Part shown: one piece after another, positions 8,147-15,883 of the stretch | Position numbering within the stretch: the first letter of the stretch is position 1 | Layout of the letters: every line of letters begins with the position of its first letter | Origin: Faecalicatena fissicatena | GTDB lineage: Bacteria > Bacillota > Clostridia > Lachnospirales > Lachnospiraceae | NCBI GenBank assembly: GCA_001028025.1 | Contig: LDAQ01000085.1 | Location: 1 to 44,073 of the forward strand | Direction of reading: 5' to 3' | DNA: 44,073 bases | Notes under the pieces: generated by a model | Database searches by the model: none | What the model saw: only the letters and a program-made list of their open reading frames with translations | Told to the model about the DNA's origin: nothing | Position numbers and translations under genes: made by a program

Positions 8147-9374
8147 GGTACTATTAGTGGATGACGAGTATTTTCCAAGAGAAGCACTTAAGACAACTAT
8201 TTCCTGGGAAACGTATGGATGTATGATCTGCGGAGAAGCCAAGAATGGATTTGACGGTATTGAAAAAGCAATGCAGTTAAAGCCGGATATCATATTAACA
8301 GATATTAATATGCCATTTATGGATGGCCTCGATATGATTATGCATCTGCAGAAGGCACAGCCTGATATTTTGTATTCCATTGTGACCGGATACAGTGAGT
8401 TTGAGTATGCGAAGAGAGGAATCGAGCTTGGAGTTCATCACTTTATTGTAAAGCCTATTGATGATCAGGAGATGATAAAGACCATACAAAATATGGTGGA
8501 AATTCTGGAATCGAAGCACGAGAAAGAACGCGAGTACGAGAGCCTGAAGTTTTGGGCGGAAAAGAACAGCGAAGAAAACAGGAAGAATTTTTTGGATATG
8601 TTGTTAACGGAAGAAAATGGTGTTTCAGAATCCCAGTTTTTATTTGAGTGTGACCAGTTAAATCTCCCGATGAAACATGGCGGATATCTTGTGTGCTGTT
8701 TGAAAATTGACTCCCGGACATATGTGCATTTAAGCCAGGAAGAATGGCAGAATAAGATAACAGAAGCGATGGGGAAAACAGGAGAAGGCTGGAATTGGAC
8801 CGTTTATTATCAGGGATATGGAAATCTGTTCATTATTTTCAGTGATGTAAGGGAAAATGACCGGAACAGGGCTGCAGTCGGTGCGCTGATGCAGAGCATT
8901 CAGATTGCATTGATGCAGGAATGGGTGTGTACTGTGATGGCAGGCGTGGGCCATTATTGTAAAACATATCATGAGATTGCAAAGTCACGAATGGAGGCGG
9001 AAACATCTGTACAGGAAATTACGGCATCAAAGTTAGTTACAGAAATGCTGCGTTATATTCATGAAAATTATACAAATCCTGATTTGTCCCTGAAAGAAAT
9101 TGCGGAGAAATTATTTGTAAATTATTCTTATCTCAGTACCCAGTTTAAAAAGGAAATGGGAATGTCTGCGAGTCAGTACATATTACGGTTCCGCATGACA
9201 AAAGCAGCGGATGCATTCCGAAGCGGGGAGGAAAATATGATAGAGGTTGCCGGCGCAGTCGGATATACGGATACGAAGTATTTTTATCGGTGTTTTAAAA
9301 AAGAGTTTGGGATTACTCCGAATCAATATATAGAAGTATTGCAGAAAACACGGAGCAGCGGCGAAGTATTTTAA
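8139..9374 (+). CDS. YesN-like response regulator with AraC-type DNA-binding domain
   Basis: 411-residue response regulator. The REC domain occupies residues 1-120: acidic pair in LLVDDE, phospho-acceptor Asp55 in LTDINMP, and conserved Lys in FIVKPIDD. A variable middle region follows, and the last ~105 residues form an AraC double helix-turn-helix (SLKEIAEKLFVNYSYLSTQF; then AGAVGYTDTKYFYRCFKKEF). The start at 8139 is taken because MYKVLLVDDE is the family's usual N-terminus and GGAAGGGG lies just upstream. It overlaps the kinase stop by 8 nt, implying translational coupling. It is the best candidate to bind the direct-repeat boxes found before the permeases, the binding protein and enzyme copies 3-5. 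That assignment is inferred from spacing, direct-repeat form and context. Confidence 0.93.
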   Translation: MYKVLLVDDEYFPREALKTTISWETYGCMICGEAKNGFDGIEKAMQLKPDIILTDINMPFMDGLDMIMHLQKAQPDILYSIVTGYSEFEYAKRGIELGVHHFIVKPIDDQEMIKTIQNMVEILESKHEKEREYESLKFWAEKNSEENRKNFLDMLLTEENGVSESQFLFECDQLNLPMKHGGYLVCCLKIDSRTYVHLSQEEWQNKITEAMGKTGEGWNWTVYYQGYGNLFIIFSDVRENDRNRAAVGALMQSIQIALMQEWVCTVMAGVGHYCKTYHEIAKSRMEAETSVQEITASKLVTEMLRYIHENYTNPDLSLKEIAEKLFVNYSYLSTQFKKEMGMSASQYILRFRMTKAADAFRSGEENMIEVAGAVGYTDTKYFYRCFKKEFGITPNQYIEVLQKTRSSGEVF

Positions 9375-9435
9375 GGAACCGCCATATTGTTTCATCTTCG
9401 TTCATGTAACAAATCCACGAAAAAAGGGGCGAATA

Positions 9436-9499
9436 CCAAAAAAAATTGAACTATATGCTAAAAATATGTACCCCCGAAAATAAGAATGGACGATATAAT
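9436..9499 (+). promoter_or_regulatory. YesN-type box and promoter of the binding-protein gene (box 2 of 5)
   Basis: Half-sites CCAAAAAAAATTG (from 9436) and GCTAAAAATATG (from 9457), then CCCCC and TATAAT at 9494-9499. The G of GCTAAAA is 37 nt upstream of the -10. Sequence after the second half-site (TATGTACCCCC) nearly equals that of box 1. Confidence 0.75.
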
Positions 9500-9530
9500 A
9501 TAGACATCAATTAATCGAGGAGGAAATGAT

Positions 9531-10844
9531 ATGAAAATGAAAAGAGTAATGAGTATTCTTTTGGCAGGAACCATGGTTTTAAGCATGGCAGCATGTGGTA
9601 AAAAAGCTGACGAGCCCAAAAAAGATGCCGGAGACAAAGGGGGCGACGCAAAAAAAATCAGTATTTTGTGGCCTGAAACAGATTCTACACAGGTAGATGT
9701 TATGGAGAATTATCTTCAGCCGGCACTCAAAGAAAAATTCCCGGATGTCGAATTCGAGTACATTCCTATAACAACAAAGCCAGGGGAAAGCCCCATTAAG
9801 ACAATGAGTGCTTCCGGCGACCTTCCGGATATCTATTTCACAGGCGGAGCTGATATGGATGCAGTTCTGGGTGCAGAAGACGCACTGGATGTGGCACCAT
9901 ATCTTGAAGATGGATGGTTAGAGGAAAATTACACGGATCCGGATATGGTTAAGCATGGGGATGCTATCTATTGGCTGGCAGCAGGACAGAATGCATACTA
10001 TACACCGGTATTCTACTACAACACAGCCCTTTTTGAAGCAAATGGGGTGAAGGAACCAACTAACATGGACGAATTCGTTAAGGCATGTAAGACATTTGTA
10101 GACAAAGGCGTTACACCAATTACAACAGCTGACTGGGTATCCTCCTATTCTCTGATTGATGGTATCCTTGCAAGTACTGCACCGGATGCTTTAGAAGACT
10201 TACATTCACGTAAATGTGACTGGACAGACGACAGAGTAAAAAAAGCATTATCTTATTTTGACGAGTTAAAGAAAATGAAAGCTTTTGCACCGGATATCGT
10301 GAATAAAGATGATGCAACAGCTTATTCAGAGTTCCAGGCTGGAAACACAGCTATGATGTTGACATATTCCTGGTTTAACGGTGATATGACAGAAGACAAA
10401 CTGGGATTCGTTCCTGGAACATTTAACTTCCCGGCAGCAGCTGATGATTATATTCAGCTTATCTTCGAACCAAGAAAAGGTAACGGATGTGGATATACAG
10501 CGAATGCAAACACAGAAGATCCAGAGTTACTTACAGAGATCTTACAGGTAATCGTTAAGGCAGAATCTGAGCGTCACAATGCGAATGGTGTCAACACAAA
10601 CTTCATTGTAGAGAACCCGGCAGAACCTGCAAATGATCTGGAAGCTAAAAGACTGGAAGCTTACAAGGCAGCAAAAACTCATTTAAGCGTACTTGGTCAG
10701 TCTCAGATGGATGGAGTAACAATTGCTGAGTTCACTACATTGTATAATATGTTAGTTTCTGAAGACCAGGGATACATGTCAGCAAACTTCATTGAAGAAA
10801 TGCAGCCAATCTGGGAAGCTAATACATATGGAGCTACAGAATAA
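9531..10844 (+). CDS. Extracellular sugar-binding lipoprotein of the ABC importer
   Basis: 437-residue solute-binding protein (family 1 extracellular). It has a lipoprotein signal peptide with lipobox LSMAAC and the lipidated cysteine at residue 22, then an acidic/Lys-rich linker (KKADEPKKD). The mature domain contains SGDLPDIYFTGG and a C-terminal region with aromatic ligand-type residues. It would be tethered outside the membrane and deliver oligosaccharides to the permeases at 4443-6180. GAGGAGG precedes the ATG. It has its own regulated promoter (9436-9499) rather than sharing the permease transcript, which is a common way to make more binding protein than channel. Confidence 0.92.
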   Translation: MKMKRVMSILLAGTMVLSMAACGKKADEPKKDAGDKGGDAKKISILWPETDSTQVDVMENYLQPALKEKFPDVEFEYIPITTKPGESPIKTMSASGDLPDIYFTGGADMDAVLGAEDALDVAPYLEDGWLEENYTDPDMVKHGDAIYWLAAGQNAYYTPVFYYNTALFEANGVKEPTNMDEFVKACKTFVDKGVTPITTADWVSSYSLIDGILASTAPDALEDLHSRKCDWTDDRVKKALSYFDELKKMKAFAPDIVNKDDATAYSEFQAGNTAMMLTYSWFNGDMTEDKLGFVPGTFNFPAAADDYIQLIFEPRKGNGCGYTANANTEDPELLTEILQVIVKAESERHNANGVNTNFIVENPAEPANDLEAKRLEAYKAAKTHLSVLGQSQMDGVTIAEFTTLYNMLVSEDQGYMSANFIEEMQPIWEANTYGATE

Positions 10845-10921
10845 TATATATTAGTTGGATTTAAGAATAAATACGTAGTAAACCCATGAAGAGCCCCTCC
10901 GGCTTTGGGAATTACAATAGT

Positions 10922-10960
10922 CATGAAAGGACTGTGCGGTAATTGCACAGTCCTTTCGTG
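10922..10960. terminator. Hairpin terminator after the binding-protein gene
   Basis: A perfect 13-bp stem (GAAAGGACTGTGC at 10925-10937 with its complement at 10945-10957), 7-nt loop. The T-run after it is short (CTTTCGTGTATAAT), so it may act mostly as an mRNA 3' stabiliser. The next gene starts 35 nt further on. Confidence 0.6.
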
Positions 10961-10994
10961 TATAATTACATAAAATTTATAGGAGAATAAAAAG

Positions 10995-11222
10995 ATGAGC
11001 AAAATTACATACCCGTTAAACAGCCTTACTTATTGCAGGAATTGTCTGAATGAAACATTTGGAATGAATTTACAGAGAAAGGATTTATATATTTATCCAT
11101 ATCCCATGAAATGCCATCGCTGCGGAGAATCAAAAAATGTTATTTGCAAAGCCAGATTTCCATATAATATTGTTCTCCAATCCAAAATAAATCATATGCC
11201 GGATCTGATATCAAAGCTTTAA
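10995..11222 (+). CDS. Small zinc-ribbon-like protein of unknown function
   Basis: 75-residue protein. Four cysteines sit in two CxxC pairs (YCRNC at residues 14-17 and CHRC at 40-43), a zinc-ribbon arrangement. AGGAG lies 8 nt upstream of the ATG, and a strong terminator follows 20 nt after the stop. I do not recognise the family. The gene is framed by its own hairpins between the binding protein and the second AraC gene, so it is probably a separate transcript. Coding is supported by the ribosome binding site and the paired cysteines, not by recognised homology. A DNA- or RNA-binding accessory role is only a guess. Confidence 0.6.
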   Translation: MSKITYPLNSLTYCRNCLNETFGMNLQRKDLYIYPYPMKCHRCGESKNVICKARFPYNIVLQSKINHMPDLISKL

Positions 11223-11242
11223 AATCCCCTAAAAAAATTCCT

Positions 11243-11271
11243 GGGTAAGCAGTTTTGCTTACCCACTTTTT
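11243..11271. terminator. Intrinsic terminator between converging genes
   Basis: Stem GGGTAAGCA (11243-11251) with TGCTTACCC (11256-11264), loop GTTT, then ACTTTTT. On the other strand the upstream AAAAAAA also gives a T-run, so it can serve both the small plus-strand gene and the minus-strand AraC gene, which ends at 11275. Confidence 0.75.
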
Positions 11272-11274
11272 ATA

Positions 11275-12180
11275 TCATAAAATATATTGCCGCCGATATT
11301 CACCGGGAGACATATGATAGCAATGTTTGAAGTGTTTTCCAAAATAGCTGCTGTTCCCAAACCCTGTCTCTAAAGCAATTTCCACAATGCTTTTTTTCGT
11401 GTTTATCAATAATTCCAGTGCCCTTTTTAAACGTATGGACAAGAGGAATTCCACAGGGCTGATTCCAAGATTACTTTGAAAGATTCGGTAGCATTCCCGT
11501 TCGCTGATGGGTATGCAGTCTGAAATCTGGCGTACGGTCAATTTTTCGGCATAATGTTTCTGGACGAAAAGGAGCAGCAGTTTAATCCGTTCATCTTCCA
11601 GTGCATTTTGAGACGTTTGGGACAGCGTTTGGCTGGCAGCCTGAGAATATATGATTTCCCAAATGTCTACAAATAGATTTCTGAGGCGCAATTCATAAAA
11701 TGCCTTCTTATCAAGACCCATCCGGGCAGCATCTGCTATCTGTTTTAATGTGGAACGGTCTTCTTCCTTCTCATAATAGAATGGTATACAATCCAGCTGT
11801 TTTTGTTCTATAACGGGAACAACATATTTTGAATCAAGGAAACTGTCTGAATTCCCTACGAGAAAAGAACTGTCAAAAAACTGGGTCTGTACTTTAGAAT
11901 CTTTATAGGGAGTAATTACATGGAGAAAATGGGGAACACCGGAATTGATAAAGATCCCGTCACCTTTTTTCAGAATATATTCATGCCGGTTTGTCTTGTA
12001 AAGGATTTCGCCTTCTAACACATATCCAAATTCAAATTCAGTATGCCAATGCCATGGAACATCTCCTAAAAACTGTATTTCAGATACAGGGACGAGGAGG
12101 TTGTAATGGAATTGGTCATTTGGAAAAAAAATGTGTTCTTCTGTTTGAGTATTCAGACTGGGGATTATAAATTCTGACAT
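11275..12180 (-). CDS. AraC-family transcriptional regulator (second)
   Basis: 301-residue regulator with an N-terminal cupin (VPWHWHTEFEFGYVLEGEIL, then GDGIFINSGVPHFLH). The C-terminal double helix-turn-helix covers about residues 200-300 (LTVRQISDCIPISERECYRIF; and IVEIALETGFGNSSYFGKHF). GGAGG is 9 nt before the ATG. It is divergent from the URO-D/GH3 operon, and the intergenic region carries an ~80-bp element found again only upstream of enzyme copy 1. I infer that this protein binds that element and controls both targets, and perhaps itself, because the element abuts its own ribosome binding site. Confidence 0.9.
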   Translation of the reverse strand: MSEFIIPSLNTQTEEHIFFPNDQFHYNLLVPVSEIQFLGDVPWHWHTEFEFGYVLEGEILYKTNRHEYILKKGDGIFINSGVPHFLHVITPYKDSKVQTQFFDSSFLVGNSDSFLDSKYVVPVIEQKQLDCIPFYYEKEEDRSTLKQIADAARMGLDKKAFYELRLRNLFVDIWEIIYSQAASQTLSQTSQNALEDERIKLLLLFVQKHYAEKLTVRQISDCIPISERECYRIFQSNLGISPVEFLLSIRLKRALELLINTKKSIVEIALETGFGNSSYFGKHFKHCYHMSPGEYRRQYIL

Positions 12181-12196
12181 AGTATTGAACCTCCTG

Positions 12197-12282
12197 TTTT
12201 GGCGGAATCGTTATATCGATTGTCAGTATAGAGATATATTTTATTGATATTTAGCAGTATTATTATATTGAATATTATAATG
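12197..12282. promoter_or_regulatory. AraC-type operator/promoter element, copy 1
   Basis: Blocks TTTTGGCGGAAT, TGTCAGTATA, GATATAT and TTAGCAGTATTATTATATT occur with exactly the same spacing at 15591-15672. CAGTAT is repeated 31 bp apart (12224 and 12255), about three helical turns, as expected for an AraC dimer on direct repeats. AT-rich sequence after the last block probably holds the -10. Confidence 0.65.
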
Positions 12283-12342
12283 AAATACTGTGAATGTGTC
12301 AAGAATTGTGAGAATAGAGCAAGGAAAGCGAAGGTGAAAAAA

Positions 12343-13371
12343 ATGCGTGAACTGAAAAAAGAAGATATAAAACAGGTGATTGAAGGCCGCGGGCATGTGG
12401 GCCGTACCCCAATGTTGTATGACATGTGGATTTATCCATGGATTTATGAGGAACGCAGGGAGGCGTTTGAAACATTTATGGATGCACAGATAAAAGATGT
12501 GGATCTCATTGATCTGGTTTTACCGGATAATTTTCAGGCGCCGGAGGACGCTCCGGATTATAAATGGGCTTACGAAGGACTGAATGAAAAATCGGGAGTC
12601 GGAATTGACGCAAAGTGCATAGCAGAGGAATGGGAAGATATGGAATCGGTTTATAACTCATTCCCGACAACGGAATATCCGGGTCTGATTCTGCAAAAAC
12701 CGCTTAATAAAGAAAAATATATTGCTGCAAGATGGTGTTTCTGTTTCTTTGAGCGTATGTGGTCTTTCCGCGGGATGGAGAATGCCCTGACGGATTTCTA
12801 CTTATATCCGGATGAGGTACATTGCCTGTTTCAAAAACTCGCGGATTATTATATGCGTATTATGGAACGGGTGAAGGAAGAAACCGATGCAGATGCCATT
12901 TTTGTTACAGATGATATCGGGACGCAGTCGGGGCCGTTCTTTTCTTTAGATATTTTCAGGGAATTTTTTAAACCGTACTATAAGCAAATGATCGACAAGG
13001 CACATAGCCTGGGGATGCATTTCTGGCTGCATACGTGCGGAAATATAGAACTGTATATGGAAGATTTTATTGAAATTGGATTGGATGTGATTCATCCGAT
13101 TCAAAAATTCACAATGGATTATCAGGAAATTGCGAAGAAATACGGTGACAAAATCTGCCTGCTGGTAGGATTTGATGTTCAGCAGACCATACCGTTTGGA
13201 ACTCCGGAAGAGGTTCGTCAGGAAGTAAGAGATTTAATTGACACATTCAGCCGTCCCGACGGACGTTTTATGCTTACCATGGGAAATGGTTCTACACTGG
13301 ACTGGCAGCTCAGCAGCCTGGAAGCGCTTTACAACGAGACGGAAAAATATATCAAAACATGGAAGGAATAG
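12343..13371 (+). CDS. Uroporphyrinogen decarboxylase (URO-D) family protein
   Basis: 342-residue member of the URO-D/cobalamin-dependent methyltransferase-like TIM-barrel family. Visible family features include the FVTDDIGTQSGPFFS segment near residue 190 and the FWLHTCGNIELYMEDFIEIG segment near residue 228, the H-x-CG site that binds zinc in the methyltransferase relatives. It is not a heme enzyme by context: no heme genes are nearby, and it is co-transcribed with a GH3 glycosidase whose start is 5 nt past its stop. The start at 12343 is chosen because AAGGTG lies 6 nt upstream; the frame extends to 12244, into the promoter element. URO-D-like genes recur in Lachnospiraceae glycan loci. 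A role in demethylating methylated sugars or aglycones is speculative. Confidence 0.82.
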   Translation: MRELKKEDIKQVIEGRGHVGRTPMLYDMWIYPWIYEERREAFETFMDAQIKDVDLIDLVLPDNFQAPEDAPDYKWAYEGLNEKSGVGIDAKCIAEEWEDMESVYNSFPTTEYPGLILQKPLNKEKYIAARWCFCFFERMWSFRGMENALTDFYLYPDEVHCLFQKLADYYMRIMERVKEETDADAIFVTDDIGTQSGPFFSLDIFREFFKPYYKQMIDKAHSLGMHFWLHTCGNIELYMEDFIEIGLDVIHPIQKFTMDYQEIAKKYGDKICLLVGFDVQQTIPFGTPEEVRQEVRDLIDTFSRPDGRFMLTMGNGSTLDWQLSSLEALYNETEKYIKTWKE

Positions 13372-13376
13372 AAAAG

Positions 13377-15452
13377 ATGGATTATAAACAAATCATAAAA
13401 GAGATGACTTTAGAGGAAAAATTTAATTATTTAACGGGAGCGGATATGAATGCCGGATATAAACTGGAACGGTTTCCGATAGAAACGATGCGCTATCATG
13501 ACGGTCCCTTTGGCCTTCGTATGAAAGAGAAGGACAACAGCCATCAGGAAATTATGGAACAAAAGATCCGCTCCGCATTTCCCAATGCGGTAAAGGGAGA
13601 GGAAGTGCCGTCCACTGCATTTCCAACAGGATGTTCCATGGGGGCAACATGGGATGAGGAATTGATTCAAAGAGTGGGAAATGCATTAGGTGAAGAATAT
13701 AGCGCTTATGGAATCAATGCAATCCTGGGACCATCCATGAATATCAAAAGACATCCGTTGTGCGGAAGAAACTTTGAATACTTTTCAGAGGATCCCTATC
13801 TTTCCGGAAAACTTGGAAGTGCGTATGTAAAAGGGGTACAGGAAAAAGGCGTGAGTGCCTGTCCGAAACATTTTGCGGCGAATAATCAGGAATACGGACG
13901 TTCAGATATATGCAGTGAAGTAGATGAGAGAACTCTGAGAGAAATCTATCTCAGGCCATTTGAAATCATGGTAAAGGAATCTGCGCCGTGGTCCATCATG
14001 TGTTCTTATAACCGTCTGAATGGTGTTTTTGCATCGGAGCATAAAAAACTCCTGATTGATATACTGAGAGAAGAATGGGGCTTTGACGGAATTGTTATAT
14101 CGGACTGGGGATCGGTAAAGAATCGTGCATACTCTCTTCTGGCTTCCGTTGAGATGTGTATGCCCTATCAGGAAGAAGCATACGGACAGCTTCAAGAGGC
14201 TTATGAGTCAGGCGTTATAGATGATGAGGTGATCGATGAGGCGTTGACAAGGCTGTTTGATTTCTATGAAAGAACCAGAGGGGTATATGAAACAAGTGCC
14301 TGCAATTTTGAGGAACATCATGAACTTGCAGTTGAGGCGGCGGAAAAATCTTTTGTCTTGTTAAAGAATGAGAATCAGGCGCTTCCTTTGGATAAAAGTA
14401 AAATAAAAAAACTCCTGGTTATTGGAGAAGGAGCTGTCAACCCATATATTGGTGGAGACGGAAGTTCAAGAGTGGCGAATCCTACACAAGTTGATATTCC
14501 GTTAGATGAACTTAAAAAAGAAATGGGAGATGAAGTTGACATTGCATTTATGGGAATAGACAAAGTGGATGCTTATAATAATGAGATCGGACCTATGGAA
14601 ACGGAAATTGCAGAGAGAGCTTCTGAATCTGATGCAGTGATTGTATTTGCAAACCAGAATTTTGCATGCCACAGTGAAGCGATAGACCGTAGTTATATTG
14701 ATCTCCCGCCAAACCTGGAATATGCAATTAAAGCATCACGCCGTGTCAATGACAGGGTGATTGTAGTGTTAAATACTGCAAGTGCAGTCTCAACAGAAAA
14801 CTGGGGATATTGTGCCCAGGCAATTTTAGTGAGCTGGCTGTCCGGACAGGGGATGGGGAGAGCGATTGCGGAGACATTAACCGGAAAGAACAATCCATCA
14901 GGAAAGCTGCCGGAGACTTTCCCGAAACATTTGCGGGATGTAAGGAGCTTAGAAAATTACCCCGGAGACAGGTTTAAAGTAGTTTACGAAGAACGGATGA
15001 TGGTAGGGTATCGCCATTTTGATACAAATCATGTGGAGCCTGCGTATGAATTTGGATTCGGATTATCCTATTCAGAGTTCAGGTACAGCAATTTGTCTTT
15101 GCATGATAATGAACTGAAGTTCCAGATTGAGAATGTCAGTGATACAGACGGGGAAGAAGTCGCCCAGGTTTATGTGGAATTCCCGGAGAATTCATGGAAC
15201 AGCCATCCGCTTCGGGAATTGAAAGCATATAAAAAGGTGAGGATACCGGCACATTCCAGTGTTGAGGTGCAGATTACTCTCGGCGAAGATGCATTTAGTT
15301 ACTATAGTGAAGCGTTGGATAAGTGGACGGTGGAAGAAGGAATCTATCGGATTCATGTGGGAAGCTCATCCAGAAATCTGCCTCTGTGTATAGAAATGCG
15401 CATGCAGCAGGAAGAGTACATAACAAACACAGAGTACCTGAAGATAAGATAA
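13377..15452 (+). CDS. Glycoside hydrolase family 3 enzyme (beta-glucosidase-like)
   Basis: 691-residue GH3 enzyme, with no signal peptide and so probably cytoplasmic. The N-terminal barrel carries GRNFEYFSEDP (residues 130-140), CPKHFAANNQE (162-172) and nucleophile Asp243 in GIVISDWG. The alpha/beta sandwich domain follows (GGDGSSRVANP near 360), with a C-terminal fibronectin-III-like domain (EEVAQVYVEFPE to the end). This is the usual domain set of beta-glucosidases, beta-xylosidases and related enzymes, so the exact sugar cannot be set. The start at 13377 is preferred, with GGAAGGAA about 9 nt upstream, inside the end of the URO-D gene. It probably trims imported oligosaccharides. Confidence 0.92.
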   Translation: MDYKQIIKEMTLEEKFNYLTGADMNAGYKLERFPIETMRYHDGPFGLRMKEKDNSHQEIMEQKIRSAFPNAVKGEEVPSTAFPTGCSMGATWDEELIQRVGNALGEEYSAYGINAILGPSMNIKRHPLCGRNFEYFSEDPYLSGKLGSAYVKGVQEKGVSACPKHFAANNQEYGRSDICSEVDERTLREIYLRPFEIMVKESAPWSIMCSYNRLNGVFASEHKKLLIDILREEWGFDGIVISDWGSVKNRAYSLLASVEMCMPYQEEAYGQLQEAYESGVIDDEVIDEALTRLFDFYERTRGVYETSACNFEEHHELAVEAAEKSFVLLKNENQALPLDKSKIKKLLVIGEGAVNPYIGGDGSSRVANPTQVDIPLDELKKEMGDEVDIAFMGIDKVDAYNNEIGPMETEIAERASESDAVIVFANQNFACHSEAIDRSYIDLPPNLEYAIKASRRVNDRVIVVLNTASAVSTENWGYCAQAILVSWLSGQGMGRAIAETLTGKNNPSGKLPETFPKHLRDVRSLENYPGDRFKVVYEERMMVGYRHFDTNHVEPAYEFGFGLSYSEFRYSNLSLHDNELKFQIENVSDTDGEEVAQVYVEFPENSWNSHPLRELKAYKKVRIPAHSSVEVQITLGEDAFSYYSEALDKWTVEEGIYRIHVGSSSRNLPLCIEMRMQQEEYITNTEYLKIR

Positions 15453-15524
15453 ATGATTACTTTGCTGCAATAGAGAGAAATGTATCCGTAAACATAAAAA
15501 GAAGGTATTATAATCAAGTGATAA

Positions 15525-15556
15525 AAGAGGCAGACGAGTCTGCTTCTTTTTGTTTT
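15525..15556 (+). terminator. Terminator of the URO-D/GH3 operon
   Basis: Stem AAGAGGCAGAC (15525-15535) with GTCTGCTTCTT (15538-15548), one G-T pair, then TTTGTTTTT. A closely similar terminator (same TATAATCAAG lead-in and AAGAGGCAGAC stem) follows enzyme copy 1, suggesting the two 3' ends are duplicated sequence. Confidence 0.75.
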
Positions 15557-15590
15557 TCTGTTAAAGGGAGAATGGCATGGTCATTTTCAC

Positions 15591-15672
15591 TTTTGGCGGA
15601 ATAGTCAGACTTACTGTCAGTATAAGGATATATAATTCGGATTTTTAGCAGTATTATTATATTAAATTAATG
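15591..15672 (+). promoter_or_regulatory. AraC-type operator/promoter element, copy 2
   Basis: Matches 12197-12282 without gaps across all four blocks, including CAGTAT at 15618 and 15649 (31 bp apart). It lies about 210 bp upstream of enzyme copy 1. The CCAAAA/GCTAAAA box used by copies 3-5 is absent here. Confidence 0.65.
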
Positions 15673-15697
15673 CGGATATGCAAGGGATAATGTGCGG

Positions 15698-15794
15698 TTC
15701 CCGCGGGCAAAGAGCGAAAGGAAAAAGTGCTTAACATTGGCCGCTGCGTTGAGGGGCTAATACTTCGCAGCACGCCGTGAGGTCCTTGGCTTAA
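15698..15794. repeat. Intergenic repeat, copy B
   Basis: Second copy of the element at 3111-3206: TTCCCGCGGG, TTGGCCGCTGC, TTCGC and CGTGAGGTCCTTGGCTT in the same order. It sits in the 5' leader of enzyme copy 1, between the AraC-type element and the gene. Apart from it and the promoter element, 15453-15883 holds only the terminator. Confidence 0.5.
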
Positions 15795-15883
15795 GGTTTC
15801 GGTTGAGTTATGGAAGGGAGGGAAACAGATCAGGCCGAAGACTTAAAATAAATCAGATGATGGAGGAGTGAAGAGAGAATACG

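Noticed and set aside
12244..12342. Longer N-terminus for the URO-D-like protein
   Set aside because: It would translate the promoter element; the ATG at 12343 has a proper ribosome binding site and the family's usual N-terminus.
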